NCBI RefSeq assembly: GCF_042678945.1
Contig: NZ_JBHTLM010000005.1
Coordinates: 62,001 to 126,000, forward strand
Reading direction: 5' to 3'
From: Fontibacillus puldeungensis
GTDB lineage: Bacteria; Bacillota; Bacilli; Paenibacillales; Paenibacillaceae
Length of the DNA: 64,000 bases
Shown here: in pieces, positions 1 through 7,836 of the stretch
Position numbering within the stretch: position 1 is the first letter of the stretch
How the letters are laid out: each line of letters starts with the position of its first letter
Program-made: the position numbers and the translations under genes
Notes under the pieces: model-generated
What the model saw: the letters and a program-made list of their open reading frames with translations, nothing else
Told to the model about the DNA's origin: nothing
Database searches by the model: none

Positions 1-1
1 C

Positions 2-433
2 TACCAAAAAGGATTATTCAAATCCAAAATCATCGTTGATGGCGTAGAGACCCCCGTAAAGAGTAAAAGCGCATTTATTCAACTCATCGACGAGCCTATC
101 CATATCGGAAGCAAGACGATGAATCTGACGGCAATTGGCGCAAAAACGGATTTAGCCGTCGATGGGGTCTATCAAAATTCCGGAGATCCTTATATTCCAC
201 TCAGCAAGATTCCTAGCTGGGCCACGGTTATTACGATTATTCTTCTTGTATTCGGTTGGTTCACCGGTGGCATTATCGGTATTGTGCTTGGATTATTAGG
301 CGGTGCGGTCGTTCTATCGAATTCGATATCCATTAAAAGAAGCAATACTCTCCCCATCTGTTTGGTGATCACCTTCGCCTTTGCAGCCTTACAAGTTGCA
401 TACGCTGTTCTTCTGGTTCAACTCTTGTATTAA
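2..433 (+). CDS. C-terminal part of a membrane protein, function unknown
   Basis: The reading frame is open from the left edge, so the first ATG at 119 is internal and the true start lies outside the window. About 143 residues are visible. The first 70 are polar and rich in Lys, Asp and Ile. They are followed by two closely spaced hydrophobic segments (about residues 75-105) joined by a Gly-rich turn, and by a third near the C-terminus (about 120-140), so this is an integral membrane protein with a soluble N-terminal part. I recognise no family motif. A hairpin at 465-485 follows the stop. That the ORF is real is fairly sure, because the frame, the terminator and the membrane pattern agree; the function is unknown. 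Confidence 0.7.
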   Translation, partial: YQKGLFKSKIIVDGVETPVKSKSAFIQLIDEPIHIGSKTMNLTAIGAKTDLAVDGVYQNSGDPYIPLSKIPSWATVITIILLVFGWFTGGIIGIVLGLLGGAVVLSNSISIKRSNTLPICLVITFAFAALQVAYAVLLVQLLY

Positions 434-464
434 TTCTCGACTATACATATAGCTCCAAAAAAAT

Positions 465-485
465 AAGCACCCGCTATGGGTGCTT
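465..485. terminator. Bidirectional terminator between convergent genes
   Basis: An 8-bp perfect stem (AAGCACCC / GGGTGCTT) with a GCTAT loop has an A-run on its left and a T-run on its right. It can end the + strand membrane-protein gene and the - strand oxidoreductase gene. Confidence 0.8.
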
Positions 486-514
486 TTTAATTCTCAAATT
501 ACCGTGATCCTCAA

Positions 515-1708
515 TTATCGGAGTATTAAATCCGTAATATCTCTTCGCATCGTTTGAGGAAATTGCTGTTTAGGTTTACCTATACGCACAAACATTTGAA
601 TGGTACCACCTTTGGGAGCATATTCCTTGTGGATTTGAGTATACTGTTCTTTCATTTCCCCATACTCTTCTATAACCTGGCTAGGCGGCTGCATAACCAG
701 ACCTAATGAGTGTGCGGTTAGAATCAGTCTGCTGTAGAGCATTCCACTTTTAACTTGCTCCATCCGACTGTTGTCTTTGGTTATAATCATGGCATAAGCA
801 GGTGTGTTATCTACTGCGGTACGTGTAGATTTTACATACAGATCGGCTGAAGTTTTCTCGTTGTTCATCGATGGAAATAGCGTAATAAGGCCCTGCATAA
901 CATGTTTCATGATTCCTGTCGTCCCTTGTCCTTCCAAGGAGAACCCGTATCTATACTTATTTTTTTCATACTCATTTGCACGAAATACCTCTGCCGATTC
1001 CTGACTTATACGATGAATACCTGATTCGATTTCCGCCCCTTTCATCGCATAGTCCCCTAGCTTTTGAAGACTTTCTGGGTCCTGAAAAATCTTTATGTTC
1101 ATCTCTTGATCCGTATTTATAGCTAATAAATCATTGATCTGGTCTGAAGATAATGGTGTTTTCTCGTACGCCGCCCGATTTGTATCCGGCAAAAACATAT
1201 ACTTATAAAGAGGATGGTTCTTCGCTTCAACCTTCGTAATCGAAATTTTTGCTACCGGTTTATTCTTCATGCTCTCAGCAAGCGCTTGCTCGTTATACTC
1301 ACCATCCGGAAATAGTGTGATATCGGTCCTATAGCCTAACTGTTTGCCTGCAATCCTTACATATTCCAGAAAAGTACCTTGCGAAACCATCGTTTGTCTA
1401 GCCATTGGATCTACCTCTAGGGTCAAGCGTTCACTGTCTGCAAATAAATAAAAAACCTCTTTATCGGCGTCTAATTTAATCTTCCAAGGCTGCATATTAT
1501 GGCCGTTAGCGGCTAACAGCCCATGAGCGGCAAGCTGGATTCTCGGATCCTCGAATTTTTGAGAGTAACTCTTCTTCCAGGGCTCTAAGTATTCCGGTTT
1601 TGTAAAAACACCGCTTGAGACAAACAATGCAGCACAAGCTGCAATGAGTAGAAGGCCAATGCTAGAGAGTAAAATGGTCATTCTATGTTTACCCCTTTTA
1701 TTTTTCAT
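515..1708 (-). CDS. Acg-like nitroreductase-fold FMN-binding oxidoreductase, membrane anchored
   Basis: The 397-residue protein starts with a basic stretch and one hydrophobic segment (about residues 10-30), a signal anchor that would place the body outside the membrane. The rest resembles the Acg/nitroreductase-fold family (two fused half-domains, FMN binding): an early AAHGLLAANGHNMQPW stretch is the typical N-terminal 'ApSshN-QPW'-like signature, and a late segment with LILTAHSLGLVMQP resembles the second half-domain. The substrate cannot be read. The start overlaps the end of the upstream TetR gene by 11 bp, so the two are co-transcribed and this is probably the regulator's target. Confidence 0.75.
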   Translation of the reverse strand: MKNKRGKHRMTILLSSIGLLLIAACAALFVSSGVFTKPEYLEPWKKSYSQKFEDPRIQLAAHGLLAANGHNMQPWKIKLDADKEVFYLFADSERLTLEVDPMARQTMVSQGTFLEYVRIAGKQLGYRTDITLFPDGEYNEQALAESMKNKPVAKISITKVEAKNHPLYKYMFLPDTNRAAYEKTPLSSDQINDLLAINTDQEMNIKIFQDPESLQKLGDYAMKGAEIESGIHRISQESAEVFRANEYEKNKYRYGFSLEGQGTTGIMKHVMQGLITLFPSMNNEKTSADLYVKSTRTAVDNTPAYAMIITKDNSRMEQVKSGMLYSRLILTAHSLGLVMQPPSQVIEEYGEMKEQYTQIHKEYAPKGGTIQMFVRIGKPKQQFPQTMRRDITDLILR

Positions 1709-2372
1709 ATTGCTTACCTCGTGATTCCGATTGTATGGACCGGACTAATGTATCGATGCCCTCTAGCAGCAATTCCTCTGAATCCCTCTTGTGATAATGC
1801 TGGATATAATTCCTTTTTTTAATTAACGTATTAAATAGGCCGAGCGTACACGACCATAACACGATAGCTGAATTAACGACATCTAGATCGCTGCGGATAA
1901 CCCCTTGTTCAATGCCATTTTTTAAAGCAGAAGTCAAGTAGGCGAACATCTTCTCTCCGAGTAAATAACATTCCTCTTTGGATTGATCAGGTACTCCATT
2001 CACGAAATCCCGTTCACCATTTTCATACTCCATAATGGCTTTGAAGTAGTCTGGATACTCCTTGCTGAATTGATAAAGTGTTCTGGCAAACTGCTTAAGT
2101 TGATCTAGTGCGTTCACTCCGCTCACTTCGTCAACAGGTGCTTCCATCATCTGAATAAGCTTTCGGTATCCTCTTACCATGATCTCAAAGTACAACTGTT
2201 CTTTACTGTTGAAATAAACGTATATGGTCCTTTTGCTAAATTCAGCCTCCCTCGCAATGTCCTCTATAGTAGCCAAATCATATCCTTTTGAAAAAATTAC
2301 TTTCTCGGACGCATCGATGATATCGTTTCTACGAACTTCCTTTTCTTTTTCCTTGCGTTCATTGACTCCCAT
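1698..2372 (-). CDS. TetR-family transcriptional regulator
   Basis: A 224-residue TetR protein. The N-terminal HTH spans roughly residues 15-60, with the typical pattern of a helix ending FSKGYDLATIEDIA followed by FSKRTIYVYFNSKEQLY. The remaining all-helical domain would bind a ligand. It overlaps the start of the Acg-like oxidoreductase by 11 bp, so it is the first gene of a two-gene operon and probably controls its own transcription through the palindrome at 2408-2424. The ribosome site before the ATG at 2372 is weak (AAGTGAA); an ATG a few codons later is possible but leaves the HTH intact. Confidence 0.9.
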   Translation of the reverse strand: MGVNERKEKEKEVRRNDIIDASEKVIFSKGYDLATIEDIAREAEFSKRTIYVYFNSKEQLYFEIMVRGYRKLIQMMEAPVDEVSGVNALDQLKQFARTLYQFSKEYPDYFKAIMEYENGERDFVNGVPDQSKEECYLLGEKMFAYLTSALKNGIEQGVIRSDLDVVNSAIVLWSCTLGLFNTLIKKRNYIQHYHKRDSEELLLEGIDTLVRSIQSESRGKQYEK

Positions 2373-2407
2373 ATCGATTCACTTCACTTTCATTTGGGTG
2401 CATTAAG

Positions 2408-2424
2408 GTAAACTATCAGTTTAC
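2408..2424. promoter_or_regulatory. Putative TetR operator
   Basis: A perfect inverted repeat, GTAAACT-ATC-AGTTTAC, lies 36 bp upstream of the TetR start, inside an AT-rich promoter region with TATTAT/TATAGT-like -10 candidates. Its position and symmetry suggest autoregulation. Confidence 0.55.
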
Positions 2425-2514
2425 TATAATACACAATAGTATACCTACTGCTGTTTGTAAACCATTTTTCACTTTAACAGCGCATCAACTAAGTCCAAAT
2501 GCCAATACGCAAAA

Positions 2515-2539
2515 AAGGCCCCTTTATCAAGAGGCCCTT
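2515..2539 (-). terminator. Terminator of the PPOX-fold gene
   Basis: On the - strand a GC-rich stem (AAGGGCCTC / GGGGCCTT, one bulge) is followed by six T. It lies just after the stop of the gene at 2549-3034. Confidence 0.75.
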
Positions 2540-2548
2540 GTTTACAGC

Positions 2549-3034
2549 TTATAATTTTACCGTTTTGTTTAACTCAGTCTCGATTTCGGTTCCAGTTAGC
2601 TGAGAAAACATCCGCTTTACCATCTTGGCGAAGTTCCCGGTTTCCCAATATTCGGCCGCTTCAGCCTTGATTTTAATCAGAACCAGATTCGGATCGTCGA
2701 TAGAGCTGTCCAAAAACTTGCCATAGGCCGGGTTCCAAAACTGCATGAGTTTTTCCCGGTTCTCCACCAGCTCGGCCGTCCCGCGGATCGAAACGTAGGA
2801 TTTGCCTACATACGACACATTTACGCTCGGATTTTCCCGGAGCTGGCGATATTTGTCCGTGTTCTCCTTCGTCAGAAACCAGAGATCGCCATCAAACTCC
2901 ACCTCCTGAGTTTTCATCGGACGTGATACCAATCCTTCATCCGTGAGAGTCGTTAGCATCGCGACCTCAATCCCTTTGATCAAGTCCCGGACTGTTTCTA
3001 CGGCTTCCCGGTGCGCTGTGTGATCGTTCTTCAT
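2549..3034 (-). CDS. Pyridoxamine 5'-phosphate oxidase-fold protein (general stress protein 26 type)
   Basis: 161 residues with the split-barrel flavin-binding pattern of the PPOX-like general-stress family: an early alpha segment, then AMLTTLTDEGLVSRPMKTQ, a WFLT strand, and VSYVGKSYVSIRGTAEL. Members bind FMN, F420 or no flavin, so the cofactor cannot be given. The CGGAG site 8 bp before the ATG at 3034 supports the start. It is a single gene with its own terminator; the MerR gene next to it on the same strand lies about 100 bp upstream. Confidence 0.85.
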   Translation of the reverse strand: MKNDHTAHREAVETVRDLIKGIEVAMLTTLTDEGLVSRPMKTQEVEFDGDLWFLTKENTDKYRQLRENPSVNVSYVGKSYVSIRGTAELVENREKLMQFWNPAYGKFLDSSIDDPNLVLIKIKAEAAEYWETGNFAKMVKRMFSQLTGTEIETELNKTVKL

Positions 3035-3137
3035 GACTTGTTCACTCCGTTTTGAGTTATTTTTGATCCGCCTTCCCCTTAGGTTAAGCAGAAAAAAGTA
3101 AAAATAACCATGCCCAGCCAGAGTGATTCACTTTGAT

Positions 3138-3509
3138 TCAATGATCTCTCTCAAGATTTTTATAATGATTGATTTTTTCCTCAATATTCCCTAGATACTT
3201 TTGCATTTGCTGGAGCTGCTCAATAACGTTCTCCCTATGGTCTTCTAATAATTCACGTCTTGAAGCTACAGTCGATTCGCCTTGGCTGCGTAGGTCGGAA
3301 AATTGTTTCATTTTGTGGATTGGCATCCCTGTAACACGTAAACGAATTAGAAAATCGATCCATGATATGTCGGCTTCCCGATACTGACGGTATCCATTTT
3401 CGTCACGACTTACTTCGTTCAGTAATCCGATTTTCTCATAATAACGTAAAGTGTGAGTGCTCAGACCCGTTATTTTCGACACTTGTTGAATATTATATGT
3501 TTTTTCCAT
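3138..3509 (-). CDS. MerR-family regulator, AdhR/NmlR-like
   Basis: The MerR HTH begins at once (MEKTYNIQQVSKITGLS), with the hallmark LRYYEKIGLL and the basic wing GYRQYREADI. It is followed by an antiparallel coiled-coil dimerisation helix with EQLQQMQKYL. I chose the ATG at 3509 because MerR proteins start a few residues before the HTH; an upstream TTG at 3551 would add 14 unlikely residues. No Cys remains in the body, so a thiol-sensing mechanism like that proposed for some AdhR/NmlR proteins is not apparent. It faces the CMD-family gene across a shared region with a MerR-type promoter, so that gene is its likely target. Confidence 0.9.
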   Translation of the reverse strand: MEKTYNIQQVSKITGLSTHTLRYYEKIGLLNEVSRDENGYRQYREADISWIDFLIRLRVTGMPIHKMKQFSDLRSQGESTVASRRELLEDHRENVIEQLQQMQKYLGNIEEKINHYKNLERDH

Positions 3510-3560
3510 ACACCAATTATACATTTTGAACGCTGTATCATTTATATCCAATTTCGACTA

Positions 3561-3591
3561 TTGCATTAGAGCGCGCTCTAACGTGTAGAGT
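3561..3591 (+). promoter_or_regulatory. MerR-type promoter with 19-bp spacer and palindromic operator
   Basis: A -35 box TTGCAT (3561-3566) and a -10 box TAGAGT (3586-3591) are separated by exactly 19 bp. The spacer region holds a perfect 16-bp palindrome, TTAGAGCGCGCTCTAA (3566-3581). An over-long spacer with a central dyad is how MerR-family activators work, and TTAGAGT-like half-sites are known for AdhR/NmlR-type proteins. It drives the gene at 3631. Confidence 0.8.
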
Positions 3592-3630
3592 TAGTGTCGT
3601 TAATGAAATATTTTTTTTCGGAGGTAGTTA

Positions 3631-4023
3631 ATGATGACAAATGAACGTTATGAACGTGGTTGGAAAAAGCTAATGGAGGTTGATGGAGAAGGGGGAGAAC
3701 GTGTCATTTCATCTCTTGAAGACATTGCGCCAGACGTGGGTAAATATATCGTCGAATTTGCCTTTGGAGATATTTACACTAGGGAAGGGCTAAATTTAAA
3801 ACAACGGCAGCTTGTAACTATAGCATCCTTAACGACTCAAGGCGGATGTGAACCGCAGCTTACCGTCCATATTAATGCCGCTCTTAATGTCGGTCTTTCT
3901 CCAAACGAAATCATTGAAGCGATTATACATTGCACCCCATATACTGGATTTCCAAAAGCCCTCAATTCCATTTTCGTAGCCAAGCGAGTATTTGAAGATA
4001 GGAACCTAAAGATTTCGAAGTAA
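3631..4023 (+). CDS. Carboxymuconolactone decarboxylase-family protein
   Basis: 130 residues, the usual length of the CMD family. The core is recognisable: the LKQRQLVTIASL helix, QLTVHINAALNVGLSPNEI, and the closing helix with TPYTGFPKALN. The family contains true gamma-carboxymuconolactone decarboxylases and many redox or unknown members. No CxxC peroxidase pair as in AhpD is present, so it is nearer the decarboxylase-like group. GGAGG lies 6 bp before the ATG. Expression is probably switched by the divergent MerR protein through the 19-bp-spacer promoter; in related operons such genes answer to aldehydes or electrophiles, which is inference here. Confidence 0.88.
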   Translation: MMTNERYERGWKKLMEVDGEGGERVISSLEDIAPDVGKYIVEFAFGDIYTREGLNLKQRQLVTIASLTTQGGCEPQLTVHINAALNVGLSPNEIIEAIIHCTPYTGFPKALNSIFVAKRVFEDRNLKISK

Positions 4024-4090
4024 TGGCCTACATGGCATTAAGGGTAGGATTTATGCGGAGCATAGTGAAACCTACCATTACAAGCGTTCC
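4022..4090 (+). pseudogene. Relic of an XRE-cupin regulator or cupin gene
   Basis: Directly after the CMD gene, read in the frame of 4022, there is a stretch ending at a TAA at 4088-4090 that contains IKGRIYAEHSE. The intact XRE-cupin protein at 10809-11360 contains IKGRIYAEHGE. Over the corresponding 33 bases (4037-4069 versus 11187-11219), 28 are identical, including 20 in a row. No start codon and no further homology can be seen, so it is a short leftover, not a gene. Confidence 0.5.
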
Positions 4091-4112
4091 TAATAAAGGG
4101 GGGAACGCTTGT
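4080..4112. terminator. Hairpin between convergent genes
   Basis: An 11-bp perfect stem (ACAAGCGTTCC / GGAACGCTTGT) with an 11-nt loop lies between the CMD gene and sfsA. Neither side has a clear T-run, so it is a transcript-end hairpin at best. Confidence 0.5.
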
Positions 4113-4134
4113 GGTGCTTGGCTTCCTACTTCGC

Positions 4135-4824
4135 TCAGGAAAAATTAACAGGGAGAGGTTCGCTCAGAAGCAGTTCATTCTCCTTGACGATCGAGTCATA
4201 AGCCAATATTCGCACACCTTGTTGCGAGGCTTCAAATAAAGCATCTGCCAAAGCCGAATCCATTGCACGATGAGGCGTAAATGAGCGGCAGCCTTTCATC
4301 TGCACCACAAACAAGATGGCACCGATGTATCCCTCCTGGGCAGCCTTTGCCATTTCAAGCACATGCTTCGTTCCTCTGGCCGTCGGTGCGTCCGGAAACA
4401 TAGCGATTCCGTTCTCCTCCAACGTTACGCCTTTGACTTCCACAAACCCCTTCTCATCGCCTTTTTCAAAATAAAGATCGAAGCGAGAATCGCCGTAAGT
4501 CACTTCGCGTTTGACCGAATCTACCAGGCCGAACTCCACCAAATTCCCCGCCCGGAGCGCCTCAAATGCAGCAGCATTTGGAGCTTGCGAATCCACGTTC
4601 ACCCACCCGCCATGCTTGGCTGCCGCGATCAACGAAAACCGGGTCTTCCGGTTAGGGTGGTCACTATGCTCCAACAAAACCTCCGTTCCCGGTATAAGCA
4701 GCTCTTTCAAGCGGCCGGTATTCTTGATGTGTACCTGCTCCATGGTCCCGCCGATGGTTACCTCGGCAATAAACCTGTTGACTCGCCGAACCAGCGAACC
4801 ATGAACAACCTTCCCATACTTCAT
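4135..4824 (-). CDS. sfsA: SfsA family protein (sugar fermentation stimulation protein homolog)
   Basis: 229 residues, full length for SfsA. Family features are HIKNTGRLKELLIPG near residue 35, the FVEVKGVTL strand near 130 and the FPDAPTARG segment just after, which fit the SfsA nuclease-like fold with an acidic VEVK core. The N-terminal part looks like an OB-fold. In E. coli the protein was linked to maltose metabolism and DNA binding; its true biochemical role is unsettled. It is a single gene, transcribed towards the CMD gene. Confidence 0.93.
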   Translation of the reverse strand: MKYGKVVHGSLVRRVNRFIAEVTIGGTMEQVHIKNTGRLKELLIPGTEVLLEHSDHPNRKTRFSLIAAAKHGGWVNVDSQAPNAAAFEALRAGNLVEFGLVDSVKREVTYGDSRFDLYFEKGDEKGFVEVKGVTLEENGIAMFPDAPTARGTKHVLEMAKAAQEGYIGAILFVVQMKGCRSFTPHRAMDSALADALFEASQQGVRILAYDSIVKENELLLSEPLPVNFS

Positions 4825-4958
4825 ATCTTCACTTCCAAGTCTGCATTTTCTACATTTTAATATATTTTAATAAGGAGAGATGCCGTTACCCTTATCTCTC
4901 ATTTACATATTGTAAAGTGAGTTGTTATTAATCATTTTAGGATAAGGGGAGCGATGTA

Positions 4959-5696
4959 ATGGAAGCCAGCCCAAGAAACTCTATAAAAAAGCAGGGAGTT
5001 TCCATTATTACCTGCACGAATCGCCAAAACTATCTAAGAAATCTGTTTAATAATTACAGCAGACAGCACTATTCAAAGAAAGAACTCATCATAATTGTTA
5101 ATAACAATAAAATACCTCTTGCACCCTATCAAAAGTTGGCTAAAAAGTATAGAAATATACACATCTTCCGCATTCCGGGACATGTCTCTCTCGGTGCTTG
5201 TTTGAACTACGCCGTCAGCAAAACGAAATACAGCTACATTGCCAAGTTCGATGATGACGATTACTATGCCCCCTATTACTTGACGGATAGCTTGAATGTA
5301 TTTCAAAGAACAAAAGCCGATGTTATAGGAAAGCGGGCACATTATATGTATTTACGTGGATCAAAAACTCTGATCCTTCGTTTTCCACATGATGAGCATC
5401 GCCCTGTAACCAAACTTCCAGGCGCTACACTTGTCATTAAGCGGAACGTATTAAACAACGTTCGGTTCCCCGATCAAAACGTTGGTGAGGATGATCTTTT
5501 TTGCATAAGAAGTAAGAGGAAGGGGTACAAGGTTTATTCTGCAGGAAAATATAATTTTGTCGCCATACGCAGAAAAAACTCATCAAACCATACGTGGATT
5601 ATTAGCGATAAGGAACTTTTAGCCCACCATAAAAAAGTTCCCGGCGTTAAGAATTACAAGAAATTTGTACAAAGAAAACCCAAAGGTGTTCTTTAA
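4959..5696 (+). CDS. GT-A glycosyltransferase (GT2-like), first of a tandem pair
   Basis: 245 residues. The opening VSIITCTNR strand, a KELIIIVNNN strand and the acidic FDDDDYYAP motif (metal/nucleotide-sugar binding, near residue 95) are GT-A family 2 features. A later GEDDLFC stretch (near 180) is where the catalytic-base ED motif would fall. It lacks membrane helices. Its TAA overlaps the ATG of a close paralog by one base (TAATG), so the two are translated together. The acceptor is unknown; nothing nearby names the pathway, but small tandem GT2 enzymes often decorate a cell-surface glycan or glycoprotein. Confidence 0.88.
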   Translation: MEASPRNSIKKQGVSIITCTNRQNYLRNLFNNYSRQHYSKKELIIIVNNNKIPLAPYQKLAKKYRNIHIFRIPGHVSLGACLNYAVSKTKYSYIAKFDDDDYYAPYYLTDSLNVFQRTKADVIGKRAHYMYLRGSKTLILRFPHDEHRPVTKLPGATLVIKRNVLNNVRFPDQNVGEDDLFCIRSKRKGYKVYSAGKYNFVAIRRKNSSNHTWIISDKELLAHHKKVPGVKNYKKFVQRKPKGVL

Positions 5697-6415
5697 TGGC
5701 GAGTCCAGGCACTTCGCGTGATAAAAATGCCGTTTCCATCATCGTTTGTACCAAACGGCGGCATTGCATGGACACCCTTTTTCATAACTACAGCAGACAG
5801 AATTATCGGAATAAAGAGCTTATCGTCATATTAAATAAGCAGAATCTGAGGGTGAACGAGTATAAAAAAGCTGCAAAGCAATATAAAAACGTAAGGATAT
5901 ATAGTCTACCGGAGCATATATCGCTAGGCAAATGCCTAAATTATGGAGTTGCCTTATCTAAGTACGGCCTAATTGCAAAATTTGACGATGACGATTATTA
6001 TGCTCCGGGTTATTTGGCGGATAGTGTGCAAACCATGTTAAAGACAAACGCTGATATTGTAGGGAAACGAGCCCACTATATGTATCTGAATGGGAAAAAG
6101 CAGCTTCTGCTCCGTTACCCACACCAGGCCAATCGATATGTGCCCCTTGTTCAAGGCGCAACCCTGCTCGTAAAACGGCACGTATTTGATCGGGTCAGCT
6201 TTCCAAACCGAAATCAGGGAGAATGTGTAAAATTTTGCTCCATCAGTCTGGCCAAAGGCTTTAAGATTTATTCCGGTAACCCATACAACTTCCTTGCCAT
6301 CCGCCGGAGGAACTCTATAGATCATACCTGGATCGTCAGCGATAAAGCGCTCTTGACGAGGAATGTTAAAGTGCTGAAAGTGACCAACCCGAAAAGCTTT
6401 GTAAGCCGTAGTTGA
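5696..6415 (+). CDS. GT-A glycosyltransferase paralog, second of the pair
   Basis: 239 residues, alignable end to end with the preceding protein: the same NYSRQ motif, the same SLGKCLNYGVA and FDDDDYYAPGYLADS, the same KRAHYMYL, and the same ending RRRNSIDHTWI. It arose by tandem duplication. One difference matters: where the first copy has GEDDLFC, this one has GECVKFC, so the acidic pair expected to supply the catalytic base is gone although the DDDD motif is kept. It may be inactive, use another base, or work only with its partner. It ends 9 bp before the convergent MocR gene, with no terminator between. Confidence 0.87.
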   Translation: MASPGTSRDKNAVSIIVCTKRRHCMDTLFHNYSRQNYRNKELIVILNKQNLRVNEYKKAAKQYKNVRIYSLPEHISLGKCLNYGVALSKYGLIAKFDDDDYYAPGYLADSVQTMLKTNADIVGKRAHYMYLNGKKQLLLRYPHQANRYVPLVQGATLLVKRHVFDRVSFPNRNQGECVKFCSISLAKGFKIYSGNPYNFLAIRRRNSIDHTWIVSDKALLTRNVKVLKVTNPKSFVSRS

Positions 6416-6424
6416 ACCTGAGAC

Positions 6425-7825
6425 TCAGAACCAACTCTCATGCAGCAAGGCGATCCCCGTCTGGATTTCTTCGATCGTCAATCCTCCGAAACCTAGTAAA
6501 AAAGTTGGCCATGTGTAAGGATATTTGTCCTTCTTATACCAAGTCTCGCGAAAGCTCACAAGATGAATCCCGGCCTGGTTGGCTTTGTAAAGCAGCTCCT
6601 GTTCCGATTCGTCTGAATGGACCTGCATGACCAGGTGTAAGCCGGTTTGCCCTTCCCATACCTCGGCCTTCTCTTGAAAGCAGGTCTGGATCGCTTGCAC
6701 CATCGCCTTGTATTTTTTCCGATAGATCTCTTTCATGCGAAAGCGGTGTTGTTCCCAATGCCCTCGCTCCATAAAGAGCTCCAATGTTTTCTGTTCAATT
6801 CTTGAAGTGGTTTGCTGGAAGCTGTTTCTACTATCGTTATACGCTAAAAGTAGATGAGGTGGCAAAATCATATATCCGATATTAATCGCAGGCGACAAAC
6901 TGCCATGAAACGTGCCCATATAAATAACCCGTTCCTCCCGGTCCAGGTTTTGCAGGGAAGGAATCAAGTCGCCGGCATACCGGAATTCGGATAAATGATC
7001 GTCCTCAATAATATACGCGTTATGGGAGCAAGCCCATTTCAGCAAATAAATACGCTCCTGGATTTTCATCAGGCTCCCGAAGGGATATTGAAAAGACGGG
7101 GAAGTAAACACAATACTCGCTTTGGAATGATCCAACTCCCCCCGATGGAATCCGTCGTTTTCCAACGAAATCGTCTCAATCTTACATCCATAGCTTTCAA
7201 ACAACCCGGTGACGGCGGAATAACCCGGCTCTCCAACGGCGATCCTCTTTCCCCGCAGATCAAGCAGGTTGCTGAGCAGCAGCAGGAGAACTTGAGAATG
7301 GGAGCCGATCACAATTTGCTCCGCCGTACAATGAACCCCTCGCACCCGCCTAACATACTCCGCAATTTGAACTCTTAAGCCCCTCTCGCCTTGCGGATCA
7401 CCCGTATTCAAAATCTGGAACGCATGGTCATTCAACACTTCATTCATTAATCGTCTCCAAGTAGCAACTGGAAAGTGGTGAATATCGACATGGTCCAGAT
7501 GGAAGCCATACGGATACGAAGCATGATGCTGCGAGCTAGGCAGATGGGGAGGCATTTTTTTGCGCATATAGCTCGTATCGATTTCTTGTACGTAGTAACC
7601 ACTTCGCGGCAAGCTCTCTATAAGTCCTTCCATGACAAGATGGTCATACGCTGTTTCAAGCGTCGCTTTATTCACACCTAACTGCTCAGATAACCGGCGA
7701 ATCGAAGGCAGCGAGGTATGAGGCTTAAGTCGCCCCTCTATGATCTCCTGTTTGATCTTGTGATATATCTGCATATACAGCGGAACCGAGGCATTTCGAT
7801 CCAACGGAATCAACAACTCATTCAT
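6425..7825 (-). CDS. MocR-type GntR/aminotransferase-fold regulator lacking the PLP lysine
   Basis: 466 residues: an N-terminal GntR winged helix (about 1-75, with LPSIRRLSEQLGVNKATLETAY) joined to a fold-type I aminotransferase domain (about 110-460) containing EDDHLSEFRYAG and RVIYMGTF. In normal MocR proteins TF is followed by SK, whose Lys forms the Schiff base with PLP, and later by an LR.GY Arg. Here the segment reads TFHGSLSPAINIGY: both the Lys and the Arg are missing. The protein should be a DNA-binding regulator that cannot hold PLP covalently. It follows the MFS gene by 11 bp and is probably co-transcribed with it. Confidence 0.92.
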   Translation of the reverse strand: MNELLIPLDRNASVPLYMQIYHKIKQEIIEGRLKPHTSLPSIRRLSEQLGVNKATLETAYDHLVMEGLIESLPRSGYYVQEIDTSYMRKKMPPHLPSSQHHASYPYGFHLDHVDIHHFPVATWRRLMNEVLNDHAFQILNTGDPQGERGLRVQIAEYVRRVRGVHCTAEQIVIGSHSQVLLLLLSNLLDLRGKRIAVGEPGYSAVTGLFESYGCKIETISLENDGFHRGELDHSKASIVFTSPSFQYPFGSLMKIQERIYLLKWACSHNAYIIEDDHLSEFRYAGDLIPSLQNLDREERVIYMGTFHGSLSPAINIGYMILPPHLLLAYNDSRNSFQQTTSRIEQKTLELFMERGHWEQHRFRMKEIYRKKYKAMVQAIQTCFQEKAEVWEGQTGLHLVMQVHSDESEQELLYKANQAGIHLVSFRETWYKKDKYPYTWPTFLLGFGGLTIEEIQTGIALLHESWF

Positions 7826-7836
7826 GCTAATCTCCT

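Noticed and set aside
4363..4860. A 165-residue ORF on the + strand inside sfsA
   Set aside because: It is the complement shadow of sfsA, which has full family similarity.
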